Assembly (NCBI RefSeq): GCF_028290495.1
Contig: NZ_JAQGJT010000138.1
Location: 62,001 to 126,000 of the forward strand
Length of the DNA stretch: 64,000 nt
From: Tardiphaga sp.
GTDB taxonomy: Bacteria; Pseudomonadota; Alphaproteobacteria; Rhizobiales; Xanthobacteraceae
Reading direction: 5' to 3'
Position numbers and translations under genes: made by a program
The notes under the pieces: model-generated
The model's input: the letters and a program-made list of their open reading frames with translations, nothing else
What the model was told of the DNA's origin: nothing
Databases searched by the model: none
Shown: positions 54,612 through 63,806 of the stretch, in pieces
Numbering within the stretch: position 1 is the stretch's first letter
Layout: each line of letters begins with the position of its first letter

Positions 54612-54856
54612 GTCGCTGTCCCCGGGTCGGCGTCCACGCCTGTCCGGCATCAGCCGAGCGACGAATCGCAAGTACCGTAGCGCAACCACAGGTATCCGAG
54701 TAAATTCGTTTGAGCTGTTCCGGTGCTTCGGAAACTGGACCGCATGGCCGTCGGCGGGCTGCACACGGCAGCGATGGCCACACCCCACCGCATTTGAAGG
54801 CGGCACAGGGCATTCTCTCCCGGCCGGCCGCGGTGCGATTGCCGCAGTGTTCCGCC

Positions 54857-56440
54857 CTACTCGGAAACCAGGCTTGGCGCGGCCTTGGCCGGTCCCGCCA
54901 GCGGGCGTTCTTCCATCAGCATCAGGAACACCGCCGCCAGCGCCATCATCGCGGCAGATGCCTCGAACACGTAGCGGAACGCCCCGACCATGTCGGCGAC
55001 GGCGATCGGATGCGCGGAGCCCGCATGGTCGCCGGAGATCGTGATGCCGCTGCCCAGCGCCATCAGCAGGATGGTGGTGAAGGCCGCCACCGTGAACGAA
55101 GCCATCAGCGCGCGGAAGAAGTTCATCGCGCCGGTCGCAGTGCCGATCTGGGCGCGGGCCACCGCGTTCTGGATCGAGACCACGGTGACCGGAAAGGCGG
55201 TGCCGAGTCCGGTCGAGAAAATGCCAAGCAAAGTGAGCAGCGCCCACAGCGGCATCGGCATCGCCAGCGCCAGTATCAGGGCCATCAGCGCCGACACGGC
55301 GGTGCCGATGATGGCGACGCGCTTGTAGTGCCTGGCGCGGGTCATCATGTGCCCGGCGAAGGCCGCGCCCGCCACCGAAATCGCGGCGATCGGAATCAGC
55401 GCCAGCCCGGCCTCGGCGGCCGTGAGGCCATACACCACCTCATAGAACAGCGGCAGGTGCACAGTCAGTCCGATCATCGCGCCCATCGCGCAGCCGCCGG
55501 CGGCGATCGCGTAAGGCACCACCGAGCCGGACATCAGTTGCAGCGGCAGGAACGGCTCATCCGCATGCAGCGCGTGCCAGATGAAGGCGAACGCCAGCAC
55601 CGCGGCGGTTCCAAGCATCCAAAGGATCGTCGGCGATGCCCATGAGAACCTGGTGCCGCCCCAGGTCAGCACCAGCATGAACACCAGCGCCGAGGCCATC
55701 AGCAGCACGCCACCCAGCCAGTCGACCTTGCGCATGCGATGGAAGACGGGAATCTTTTTCATATTAGGCAGCAGCATTGCCAGCGCCACCACACCGAGCG
55801 GGATGTTGATCCAGAAGATCATCGACCAGTGCAGGTGCTCGGCGAACAACCCGCCGAGGATCGGCCCGCCGATGCCCGCCGCGACCCAGACGCTGCTGAA
55901 ATAGGCCTGATACTGGCCGCGCTCGCGCGGCGTGACCACGTCGGAGATCACCGTCTGCACGATCGGCAGGATGCCGCCGCCGCCGAGGCCCTGCAGGCCA
56001 CGGCCGAGGATCAGCACCAGCATGTTCGGCGCCAGCGCGCACATCACCGAGCCCGCCATGAACAGCGCCAGCGCCACGATGATCGTGGCGCGACGGCCAT
56101 AGATATCGCTGAGCGTTCCGAACACCGGCGCCACCGCAGTCGATGCCAGCAGATAGGCGGTGATCACCCATGACAGGTTGGTGACGTCGCTGAACTGGCG
56201 GCCGATGGTCGGCAGCGCGGTCGCTACGATGGTCTGGTCGAGGGCGGCGAGAAACATCGTCAGCAGCAGGCTGATCAGGATGGTGCGGACTTCACTCGGC
56301 GTCAGCGGCGGCTTGACCGGCTGCGGCGCGTCTCCGACTTCCATCACCGCCGTCGGCAGATACGACAGTTCCTCGACCATCTCATCAGACAGTGCGTGAG
56401 GGGCGGCCGTTGACCCGCTCTGGGGTTCGAACTTGTTCAT
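54857..56440 (-). CDS. DHA2-family multidrug exporter (MFS, 14 helices)
   Basis: 527 residues: about 50 cytoplasmic residues, then 14 membrane helices. Motifs: LDQTIVATALPTIG (DHA2 helix 1), GTLSDIYGRRATII (motif A), GRGLQGLGGGGILP, and VAAGIGGPILGG (motif C). It should export drugs or metabolites using the proton gradient. It is followed on the same strand by the autotransporter gene after about 250 bases. Confidence 0.93.
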   Translation of the reverse strand: MNKFEPQSGSTAAPHALSDEMVEELSYLPTAVMEVGDAPQPVKPPLTPSEVRTILISLLLTMFLAALDQTIVATALPTIGRQFSDVTNLSWVITAYLLASTAVAPVFGTLSDIYGRRATIIVALALFMAGSVMCALAPNMLVLILGRGLQGLGGGGILPIVQTVISDVVTPRERGQYQAYFSSVWVAAGIGGPILGGLFAEHLHWSMIFWINIPLGVVALAMLLPNMKKIPVFHRMRKVDWLGGVLLMASALVFMLVLTWGGTRFSWASPTILWMLGTAAVLAFAFIWHALHADEPFLPLQLMSGSVVPYAIAAGGCAMGAMIGLTVHLPLFYEVVYGLTAAEAGLALIPIAAISVAGAAFAGHMMTRARHYKRVAIIGTAVSALMALILALAMPMPLWALLTLLGIFSTGLGTAFPVTVVSIQNAVARAQIGTATGAMNFFRALMASFTVAAFTTILLMALGSGITISGDHAGSAHPIAVADMVGAFRYVFEASAAMMALAAVFLMLMEERPLAGPAKAAPSLVSE

Positions 56441-56592
56441 GTCGATTTGGATTCAGACGGCTTGGCGACAAAACGGTCGCTGAAATAATACAGCCGCAAA
56501 TTATCATGCAACTGCATGCAGCGACACCCGGCCGCCTGCATGGGAGCATCCCGCGGACGTCACTTCCCACCTGCGAGCGGCGACGCGCGGTA

Positions 56593-56892
56593 TTACTTGA
56601 TCTTGTTGAGCTTGCGCAGGTCCGCGTCGATGCGTGACTGCCAGCCATCGCCGCCGGCCTTGTACTTGTCGATCACCTCGCCGGACAGCCGCAACGACAC
56701 CAGCCGCTTGGTCGGCGCCTTGTTGGGGCCGCGTCCCCTGCGGATCGAGGCGGCGAGTTCCGGGAAGACTTCGGCGAAGGGCCGCATCTCGGCAAGCTGC
56801 TCGTCCGTCAACTCCGGGCTCTGCACGTCTTCCCGATCCTGCCTAGTATAGCCCTGCCCGGGCTTGAATGCCTTCTTGGCCACTTTAGCCAT
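56593..56892 (-). CDS. brnA: BrnA-type antitoxin
   Basis: 99 residues. The C-terminal ribbon-helix-helix-like part (RLVSLRLSGEVIDKYKAGGDGWQSRIDADLRK) is the BrnA signature: it binds DNA and the BrnT toxin. The start overlaps the brnT reading frame by eight bases, the usual order and spacing for brnTA. The toxin gene is frameshifted, so this is an orphaned antitoxin. Confidence 0.82.
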   Translation of the reverse strand: MAKVAKKAFKPGQGYTRQDREDVQSPELTDEQLAEMRPFAEVFPELAASIRRGRGPNKAPTKRLVSLRLSGEVIDKYKAGGDGWQSRIDADLRKLNKIK

Positions 56893-57137
56893 TGATCAGC
56901 TTCCTTTCCTTGCGGCTGGCGGGACGCATACTGATAACGCTGATACCTTCCGTACCAAGCGTGATGAAAATCACGGCGATCACGCCGTTCGCCAACCGCC
57001 CGACTGCAATCAGACGCCCGTGTTTCGCGGGGCTGACGAACGACGTCTCAAAGCAAGGCTTCATCGAGATCGACGAAGTCCATTCCATGATTGAGGATGT
57101 TCGCTATACGCTTCGGCTCGTCCCATGTGATGATCAC
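56885..57137 (-). pseudogene. brnT: brnT toxin gene with one-base frameshift
   Basis: From GTG 57137 the frame reads V-I-I-T-W-D-E-P-K-R-I-A-N-I-L-N-H-G-M-D-F, the normal BrnT start, then ends at TGA 57048-57050. Removal of one base near 57054 restores A-F-F-E-T-S-F-V and the rest (GRLIAVGRLANGVIAVIFITLG, SVISMRPASRKERKL), the normal BrnT end. A palindrome TGATC-acag-GATCA covers the start. The toxin is probably inactive unless frameshifting occurs. Confidence 0.8.
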
Positions 57138-57189
57138 AGGATCATAACGTAGCTACATTATGATCCGCCATCAAGCCGAAACTCCGCCC

Positions 57190-57702
57190 CTACGCTGGCC
57201 GCTTCTTCAGCTTGGCGCGCTTCGGCAGTACGCCGGGCCACGCCACGATGTGGTCCTGCAACTCCTCATCGGGCACGGTGTCCTCGGTGCCCTGCACCCG
57301 GCCGCGGACCGAGACGCCGGCCTCGTGGACGGTGGCCGGGCTGCCGGAGATCAAGGGGTGCCACCAATAGAGATCGCGGCCCTCGGCAACCAGTTTGTAG
57401 CCGCAGCTCGGCGGCAGCCAGTTCAGGGTGCGGACATTTTCCGGCGTCAACCGCACGCAGTCCGGAACCTGGTCGGAGCGGTTCGGATAGTCCTTGCAGG
57501 CGCACAGCCCGGCATCGAGCAGCTTGCAGGAAACATGGGTGTAATAGATCTTGCCGGTATCTTCGTCTTCCAGCTTCTCCAGGCAGCAGCGCGCGCAGCC
57601 GTCGCAAAGGCTCTCCCACTCAGCGCCGGACATCTCATCCAACGTCTTGGTCTTCCAGAACATTCCGTCCTGCGGCGAGGGTTTTGGCGAGCGTGTGGTC
57701 AT
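57190..57702 (-). CDS. UPF0260/YcgN-type cysteine-cluster protein
   Basis: 170 residues from ATG 57702 ([13 protein letters not shown]). [31 protein letters not shown] and [24 protein letters not shown] are the family's cysteine segments (eight or nine Cys), probably binding zinc or an Fe-S cluster. Function is unknown. It is divergent from the penicillin-binding protein gene across 279 bases. Confidence 0.88.
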   Translation of the reverse strand: MTTRSPKPSPQDGMFWKTKTLDEMSGAEWESLCDGCARCCLEKLEDEDTGKIYYTHVSCKLLDAGLCACKDYPNRSDQVPDCVRLTPENVRTLNWLPPSCGYKLVAEGRDLYWWHPLISGSPATVHEAGVSVRGRVQGTEDTVPDEELQDHIVAWPGVLPKRAKLKKRPA

Positions 57703-57981
57703 GCCGTGAGTGTCGATCCGGACAGGGGTGAAGCGCCCTTCTAGGAGTTCTAAGGTGGGCTCCGCAAGCGCCGCGGCCTGATCAACCCGTACGGGGCCGA
57801 TCCGGGCGCGTATCTGCGTTAGCCTTGCCGGCGGAAATCCACGCATCGCCATTGGTTTGTCCGCCCCGCTCGGCTAGAACTTGCTCGAGTCCCACGGTGG
57901 CAATTTGGCTGTCCGTCCAACCGCCTTGGGATTGCCGCAACACTCCAGCAAGCCTCCCTGCGGCGCCCCATCGGGTGGCGC

Positions 57982-60294
57982 GTGAGCGGCAACAGACCAA
58001 GGGCCCCGGTGCGCCAGATCGTGCCAACCGCATGGAAGACGAAAATCCGGCATTTCCTGCTGGATTTCGATGCGCGTATCGACTCTACGCTGTTCTCTTC
58101 CGCCGTCGGTATCCGCGAGCTGTACGAGCGCTTCTCGACCTTCATGGACCGCTTCTATGTCGGCCGCTGGAAGCGCTGGGTGTTCATCGAGCCGCTGTCG
58201 GAGATGGCTACGCTCGGGCTCGGCGGTCTGATCCTGATGCTGGCGCTGGCGCAGCCGGCATTCCGCGAAACCGCCGACGACGACTGGCTGAAAAAATCCG
58301 ACCTCGCCGTCTCGTTCCTGGACCGCTACGGCAATCCGATCGGCAGCCGCGGCATCAAGCACAATGACTCGATCCCGCTGGAAGACTTCCCGGACAATCT
58401 GATCAAGGCGACGCTGGCGACCGAGGACCGTCGCTTCTACGACCATTTCGGCATCGACATCGCCGGCACCGCGCGCGCGTTGGTCACCAATGCGCAGGCC
58501 GGCGGCGTGCGCCAGGGCGGCTCGTCGCTGACGCAGCAGCTCGCCAAGAACCTGTTCCTGTCGAACGAGCGCACCATCGAGCGCAAGGTCAACGAGGCCT
58601 TTCTGGCGATCTGGCTGGAAACGCGCCTGACCAAGAACGAGATCCTGAAGCTCTACCTCGACCGCGCCTATATGGGCGGCGGCACCTTCGGCGTCGACGG
58701 TGCAGCCCACTTCTACTTCAACAAGTCGGCGCGCGACGTGAACCTGGCGGAAGCCGCGATGCTGGCCGGCCTGTTCAAGGCGCCGACCAAATACGCCCCG
58801 CACATCAACCTGCCCGCTGCCCGCGCCCGCGCCAACCAGGTGCTCGACAATCTGGTCGATGCCGGCTTCATGACCGAGGGCCAGGTGTTCGGAGCACGGC
58901 GCAATCCGGCCACCGCGGTGGATCGCCGCGAGGAAAGCTCACCTAACTACTATCTCGACTGGGCGTTCGACGAGATGCGCCGCCTCGTCGCCACCTTCCC
59001 GAAATCCTATTCCGAGCGCGTTTTCGTGGTGCGCACTTCCATCGACATGAACGTGCAGAACGCCGCCGATGCCGCGATCGAGAACCAGTTGCGCCAGTTC
59101 GGCCGCGACTATCACGCGACGCAGGCCGCCACCGTGGTGTCCGATCTCGACGGTGGCGTCCGCGCGATGGTCGGCGGCCGCGATTACGGCGCCAGCCAGT
59201 TCAACCGTGCGGTGGATGCCATGCGGCAGCCCGGCTCGTCGTTCAAACCCTATGTCTACACCACGGCGCTGCTGAACGGTTACAAGCCGACCTCGATCAT
59301 CAATGACGGCCCGGTGTGCATCGGCAACTGGTGCCCGCAGAATTACGGCCATTCCTATTCCGGCAATGTCACGCTGACGCAGGCGATCACGCATTCGATC
59401 AACGTGGTGCCGGTGAAGCTCTCGATCGCGCTCGGCGGCAAGTCGCCGAACCCGGCCAAAGCCGGCCGCGCCAAGATCGTCGAAGTGGCGCGCCGCTTCG
59501 GCATCACCGCGCCGCTGCTCGATACGCCGTCGCTGCCGATCGGCTCGGGTGAAGTCTCCGTGCTCGAACACGCCGTCGCCTATGTCACCTTCCCCAACAA
59601 GGGCCGCTCGGTGACGCCGCATGCGGTGCTGGAAGTGCGCACCGGCGCCGGCGATCTGGTCTGGCGCTTCGACCGCGACGGCAAGAAGCCGCTGCAGGCA
59701 ATCCCGGCTTCCGTCGCCGCCGACATGGCGGGCATGATGAGCCACGTCGTCTCCGAGGGTACCGCGCGCCGCGCAGCGCTCGACGGTATCCCGACCGCCG
59801 GCAAGACCGGCACCACCAACGCCTACCGCGACGCCTGGTTCGTCGGCTACACCGGCAACTTCACCTGCGCGGTGTGGTACGGCAACGACGACTACTCGCC
59901 GACCAACCGCCTGACCGGCGGCGCGATGCCGGCACAGACGTGGCACGACATCATGGTGGCCGCGCATCAGGGCATCGAAATCAAGGAAATTCCCGGCATC
60001 GGCGCCGGCACCAAGAATCCCGCGGCGGTGCCCTCGGCCAACGTCGCCTCCAGCGCGCCGAATGCCAAGCCCGGGCCGCCGCCGGTGCTGACGCGCAAGG
60101 GCGCGGACATTCTGGTGCGCGTCGAGAAGATGCTTGACGAGGCCAGCAAGACCGCGGGCCGCACTTCGTCGAACGAGCCGGCGTCACCGACCAGGCCACG
60201 CGCATCCGCACTGGCTTTCCCGGAAAGTTTCGCATCGGCTTCCGACGCGCCGGCCGCGGCGGCGCCGGCGGCCCCCGCCTCGCGCAAGAACTGA
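57982..60294 (+). CDS. Class A penicillin-binding protein (PBP1 type)
   Basis: 770 residues from GTG 57982. A cytoplasmic part of 75 residues, one membrane helix (about 75-93), a GT51 transglycosylase domain with catalytic Glu148 (ATEDRRFYDHFG) and QGGSSLTQQLAKNLFL, then a transpeptidase domain with Ser419-S-F-K422, SIN (HSINVV) and KTGTTN. A Pro/Ala-rich tail of about 90 residues follows. It polymerises and cross-links peptidoglycan. Confidence 0.95.
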   Translation: MSGNRPRAPVRQIVPTAWKTKIRHFLLDFDARIDSTLFSSAVGIRELYERFSTFMDRFYVGRWKRWVFIEPLSEMATLGLGGLILMLALAQPAFRETADDDWLKKSDLAVSFLDRYGNPIGSRGIKHNDSIPLEDFPDNLIKATLATEDRRFYDHFGIDIAGTARALVTNAQAGGVRQGGSSLTQQLAKNLFLSNERTIERKVNEAFLAIWLETRLTKNEILKLYLDRAYMGGGTFGVDGAAHFYFNKSARDVNLAEAAMLAGLFKAPTKYAPHINLPAARARANQVLDNLVDAGFMTEGQVFGARRNPATAVDRREESSPNYYLDWAFDEMRRLVATFPKSYSERVFVVRTSIDMNVQNAADAAIENQLRQFGRDYHATQAATVVSDLDGGVRAMVGGRDYGASQFNRAVDAMRQPGSSFKPYVYTTALLNGYKPTSIINDGPVCIGNWCPQNYGHSYSGNVTLTQAITHSINVVPVKLSIALGGKSPNPAKAGRAKIVEVARRFGITAPLLDTPSLPIGSGEVSVLEHAVAYVTFPNKGRSVTPHAVLEVRTGAGDLVWRFDRDGKKPLQAIPASVAADMAGMMSHVVSEGTARRAALDGIPTAGKTGTTNAYRDAWFVGYTGNFTCAVWYGNDDYSPTNRLTGGAMPAQTWHDIMVAAHQGIEIKEIPGIGAGTKNPAAVPSANVASSAPNAKPGPPPVLTRKGADILVRVEKMLDEASKTAGRTSSNEPASPTRPRASALAFPESFASASDAPAAAAPAAPASRKN

Positions 60295-60316
60295 CTGTTA
60301 TCATGGCGGTGCGAAT

Positions 60317-60895
60317 GTGCGGCTGATCCTTCTCTCTTTGCTGGCGCTTGCCATTGCTGCCGCCACCGGCCTGGGCCTGACCTGGACGACGGCCACACGC
60401 GGCACCGATCTGGGCACGCTGACGATCGGCGCCTGGACCGCGCGGCCGCGCACCGGCTCCAGCGACATCGATCCTTATGCCCGCGCCGCGATCGCACGCT
60501 CCGGCGAGCTGCCGATCGGCACCGGCGACGGCGTCGCCTTCACCGCCACCACCGACGACAGCAAGAAGCTGCTCGACGGCCGTTGCGATGTCGTGGTGTC
60601 GGGCGTGACGCCTGCCGCGCGGTTCTGGACGCTGACGCTGTACGATACCAAGGGCCGGCTGGTGCCGAACGCATTGCAGCGCTACGGCTTCACCAGCCAG
60701 GAAATCGTCAGGGGCGTCGACGGCGCGTTCGAGGTCCGCATTACGTCGCGCGCGCGCGCCGGCAACTGGCTGCCGACCGGGGCGCTGGAGCGTTACGTGC
60801 TGATGCTGCGATTGTACGACACGCCGGTCGGCATCGCGACGCGCACCCAGCGCGACGCGCCGATGCCTGCCATCAATACGGTGGGCTGCCCATGA
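60317..60895 (+). CDS. DUF1214-domain membrane-anchored protein
   Basis: 192 residues from GTG 60317. One N-terminal membrane helix (about 3-22, LILLSLLALAIAAATGLGL), then the DUF1214 fold (WTLTLYDTKGRLVPNALQRYGFTSQE ... RAGNWLPTGALERYVLMLRLYDTPVG). Its TGA overlaps the ATG of the next gene (ATGA), which carries the partner DUF1254 domain; in many bacteria the two domains form one protein. Function unknown. Confidence 0.85.
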   Translation: MRLILLSLLALAIAAATGLGLTWTTATRGTDLGTLTIGAWTARPRTGSSDIDPYARAAIARSGELPIGTGDGVAFTATTDDSKKLLDGRCDVVVSGVTPAARFWTLTLYDTKGRLVPNALQRYGFTSQEIVRGVDGAFEVRITSRARAGNWLPTGALERYVLMLRLYDTPVGIATRTQRDAPMPAINTVGCP

Positions 60896-61470
60896 TCCGG
60901 CTGCTGTTCGCCATCGCCGCCGGAATCGTCCTCGGCGGCATCGTACATTTGGTCAGCGTGCTGGCGTTGCCACGCATCGCGACGCAGGACGCCTATTCGC
61001 GCCTCACCGCGATAACCTCCGTCAACGGAGTCTCGGCGCTGCCGTTGACCGAGCCCGGCAACGCGATGCTGCCCTTCATGGACCCGGCCTTCGCGCTGGC
61101 CGTATGCCGCTATGATCTTTCGAACGGCCCAATCAAGCTCGCGGTGCCGGTCAGCCAGTCCTACACGTCGGTGTCGTTCTACACCCGCAGCGACGTCGCG
61201 TACTACGCGATCAACGACCGCTCCGCCGGCCGCCGCGTCATCGAGCTCGACCTGATGACCGAGGCGCAGCACGCCGAACTTCCCGAGGACGAAGACGTCA
61301 CCGCCGCCGACCGGCTGATCATCGACTCGCCGACCGCCACCGGATTGATCGTGCTGAAAGCGCTCGCCGCCGAGCCCGGCCTGATGCCGCAGGCGCAGGC
61401 CACCCTCGCCGCCGCCAAATGCGGCGCCCCCGCCGAACCACCCGCCAGACAAGGCGCGACGAAGCGCTGA
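60892..61470 (+). CDS. DUF1254-domain membrane-anchored protein
   Basis: 192 residues. One N-terminal membrane helix (about 3-24), then AYSRLTAITSVNGVSALPL and PVSQSYTSVSFYTRSDVAYYAINDRSAG, the DUF1254 pattern. Coupled to the DUF1214 gene by ATGA overlap. Confidence 0.83.
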   Translation: MIRLLFAIAAGIVLGGIVHLVSVLALPRIATQDAYSRLTAITSVNGVSALPLTEPGNAMLPFMDPAFALAVCRYDLSNGPIKLAVPVSQSYTSVSFYTRSDVAYYAINDRSAGRRVIELDLMTEAQHAELPEDEDVTAADRLIIDSPTATGLIVLKALAAEPGLMPQAQATLAAAKCGAPAEPPARQGATKR

Positions 61471-61492
61471 GATCGCAGCACGCGTGCGGATG

Positions 61493-62257
61493 CTATTTCA
61501 ACACCGTGCCGGATCGCGAAGGCCTTGCCGCGCTTGAGGCGATGACTGTGGTCTGCGCCGCCATCTCGCCGATCAGCATGTCGGCACTGGCCGCAAGCTG
61601 ATCCGGCGTGTGGACCACCAGCCGCTCTAGCGCCCAGCGATACGACGATACCCGGCGCTGCAGGCATTGCTCGACCCATTGCAGGATCAACGCATTCTCG
61701 TCCATCCGCGCCAGCGCGTCCTCGCGCTCCTGCGGCGACAAGCTGGACACCAGCTTCAGGCTGGCATTGCGCTTGCGGTCGAGTTCGATCACCCGCGACG
61801 CGCTGCCGTAGAACGTCTCGAAACGCAGGATATCGCTGCGCACGTCGTCCATCAATTCATTGTAGCGCGAGGTATGCGAGCGATGCGGCTCGTCGATCAG
61901 CATCCGTCCGTAGGTGGTGCGATCGAACGCCGGGGCCTGCCGCCACGGCGAGGGCAATGGCTTGTAGTCGCCGAACACGCTCTTCCACGCCGGCCGCGAA
62001 TGCGGCGGCTCGATCAACGGAAAAGCGAGGTCGCGCATCATCTTCTCGCCGTCGGTGAGGTTGAATTCGGACGGCCGCAGCCCGATGCTGGACGTCGCCT
62101 CGGCGCCGATCCAGCTGTGCATGTCGTCGCTGACAGCGCTTCGTCGCACGCGGCCAAAATCACCACCGGCGCAGCCCGCCTGCGACAGCGCAATCAGAAC
62201 CAGAAACGGAAGCGCGCGCCGGGGCCATCTGCGGCGCGCGGCTGGGAGGGTGGGCAT
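61493..62257 (-). CDS. Lipoprotein of unknown function
   Basis: 254 residues from ATG 62257 (MPTLPAARRRWPRR). A signal helix is followed by the lipobox LSQAGC (Cys about 29). The mature part is helical and charged (TSRYNELMDDVRSDILRFETFYGSASRVIELDRKR), without recognised catalytic motif. It lies 14 bases after the small gene at 62272-62466 and is probably co-transcribed. Confidence 0.75.
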   Translation of the reverse strand: MPTLPAARRRWPRRALPFLVLIALSQAGCAGGDFGRVRRSAVSDDMHSWIGAEATSSIGLRPSEFNLTDGEKMMRDLAFPLIEPPHSRPAWKSVFGDYKPLPSPWRQAPAFDRTTYGRMLIDEPHRSHTSRYNELMDDVRSDILRFETFYGSASRVIELDRKRNASLKLVSSLSPQEREDALARMDENALILQWVEQCLQRRVSSYRWALERLVVHTPDQLAASADMLIGEMAAQTTVIASSAARPSRSGTVLK

Positions 62258-62271
62258 CGGGATATCCGCGA

Positions 62272-62466
62272 TCAGGAACGCGCGCGGCGCTTGCGGCGGC
62301 GGCCGGGCGCGGTGCCCTCTTCGGGGCCGGTCGAGTCGTCGGTCGGCCGCTCGATACGGATCGCCGGCAGGATCAGGATGGTCGCGGTCGATACCGGAGG
62401 CTGGCCCATGCTCACGCCCAGCCGGCGCGCTGCCGCATCCGCCGGAAACTTGATGATGGTGCTCAT
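62272..62466 (-). CDS. Small conserved hypothetical protein, 64 residues
   Basis: From ATG 62466, preceded by GGAG at eight bases. MSTIIKFPADAAARRLGVSMGQPP is a recognisable start seen in small alphaproteobacterial proteins; the C-terminus is very basic (RRRKRRARS). Possibly nucleic-acid binding. No family name was recognised. Confidence 0.6.
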   Translation of the reverse strand: MSTIIKFPADAAARRLGVSMGQPPVSTATILILPAIRIERPTDDSTGPEEGTAPGRRRKRRARS

Positions 62467-62673
62467 ATCCGTCTCTCCGCGCCGCATCGCTCGTTGGCCG
62501 GCGCGTCGTCATCTAACGGCGATCATGGTTAATGGAGGATTAAATTTTACAGATACCCGCCGGCCGGGGTGGAATGCAGGAGAGTTAAGCCCCGCCGAAT
62601 CCGGATGGTTAACGCGCCCTTAACGGGTGGCGCGTAAAGTGACCTGAAGTTTTCCCCGGTAAGCGTAGCGCAC

Positions 62674-63636
62674 ATGACCACATCTCCGATGTTTGCGGGC
62701 TTTGATGGCCTTATGACGCTATCGCGCCGCGAGGGCGTGGATATCCGACCGACCTTGCTTCGCGTGCTGACAGATCTCTATGTCCAGGCGCCCTCGCACA
62801 CCATCGACGAAGAGAAGCAGTTCGCCGAACTGGCCGGCCGACTGATCGACGAGGTCGATGATGCGACCCGCGCCGTGGTGCGCGCGCGGCTGGCGATCTA
62901 TCCGCAAACACCGCGAACGATCCTGCAGAAGCTTAAGCTAAGACCATCGGCGCCAGCCGACGAGATGCCGCGCGCAGAGACCATTCCTGTTGTGGTCGCG
63001 CAGGCCGTCGTGAAGCCGCCGAGCGAAGTCGAGCAGCGCCTAGCCGCCAGCCTGGCGATGCAGCCCAAGGACGCCACCGAGATCTCCGACCTGTTCTTCG
63101 CCGCCACAGCGACCGAGCGCGCCAAGATCTTGCATGATCTTGCCGTCACGCCTCTGAAGCCGTCGGCGCGAATTCCGCAGGTCCGCGCCGCGCGCGCGAT
63201 GCACATTCTGGAAATGGCGGCGTTCGCCGAAGACCGCGAAAACTTCGCCAGGGAGCTCGGCGAAGCGCTGCTGCTGCCGTACCAGGTCGCCGAGCGCGTC
63301 GTGAACGACGCCGGCGGTGAACCGCTCGCCTGCTGCGCCAAGGCGCTCGGCATGGACAGCGCGATCTTCCAGCGCGTGCTGCTGTTCCTCAATCCGGAAT
63401 TCGGCAACTCCGTCACCAACGTCTACCGGCTGTCGCGGCTGTACGACGTGCTGAGCGAACGCTCGGCGCTGATCATGGTCGCCGCCTGGCGCGGCGCCAT
63501 CGTCGCCGCCACCCGCGCCAAGTATCGCCCGGCCTTGTACGACGACGAACGCCACCGCGCCCGCGCCGCGCCCGCGGCACGGCCCGTCATGCAGCCCGGC
63601 GCGGACGACGCGCGAACGCGGACGACGGGGAAGTAG
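62674..63636 (+). CDS. DUF2336-domain protein
   Basis: 320 residues, soluble and helical: a HEAT-like repeat pattern typical of DUF2336 (LTLSRREGVDIRPTLLRVLTDLYV, RARLAIYPQTPRTILQKL, then LACCAKALGMDSAIFQRVLLFLNPEFG). The C-terminal 40 residues are Arg/Ala-rich. Family function is unknown. Confidence 0.85.
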   Translation: MTTSPMFAGFDGLMTLSRREGVDIRPTLLRVLTDLYVQAPSHTIDEEKQFAELAGRLIDEVDDATRAVVRARLAIYPQTPRTILQKLKLRPSAPADEMPRAETIPVVVAQAVVKPPSEVEQRLAASLAMQPKDATEISDLFFAATATERAKILHDLAVTPLKPSARIPQVRAARAMHILEMAAFAEDRENFARELGEALLLPYQVAERVVNDAGGEPLACCAKALGMDSAIFQRVLLFLNPEFGNSVTNVYRLSRLYDVLSERSALIMVAAWRGAIVAATRAKYRPALYDDERHRARAAPAARPVMQPGADDARTRTTGK

Positions 63637-63655
63637 ACAAGCGAGGCAACTCTTA

Positions 63656-63793
63656 CTTCCCCTCTCCTCTTGTGGGAGAGGGTGGCCGCGCGAAGCGCGG
63701 ACGGGTGAGGGGTGCCACACGCGCCGTCGCAAAGCCCCCTCATCCGACGCGGACTTCGTCCGCGCCACTTTCTCCCACAAGGGGAGAAGGAAG
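63656..63793. repeat. Long imperfect palindrome between convergent genes
   Basis: CTTCCCCTCTCCTCTTGTGG and its complement CCACAAGGGGAGAAGG bound the element; GGTGAGGGG and CCCCCTCATCC are inner arms, with CGCGGAC/GTCCGCG loops. It is a widespread alphaproteobacterial intergenic repeat and may act as a terminator. Confidence 0.75.
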
Positions 63794-63806
63794 AAAGGTG
63801 CACCCT

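Noticed and set aside
54612-55247. Upstream extension of the autotransporter frame
   Set aside because: It lies within the exporter gene in a different frame, gives Arg/His/Gly-rich nonsense, and would bury the signal peptide.
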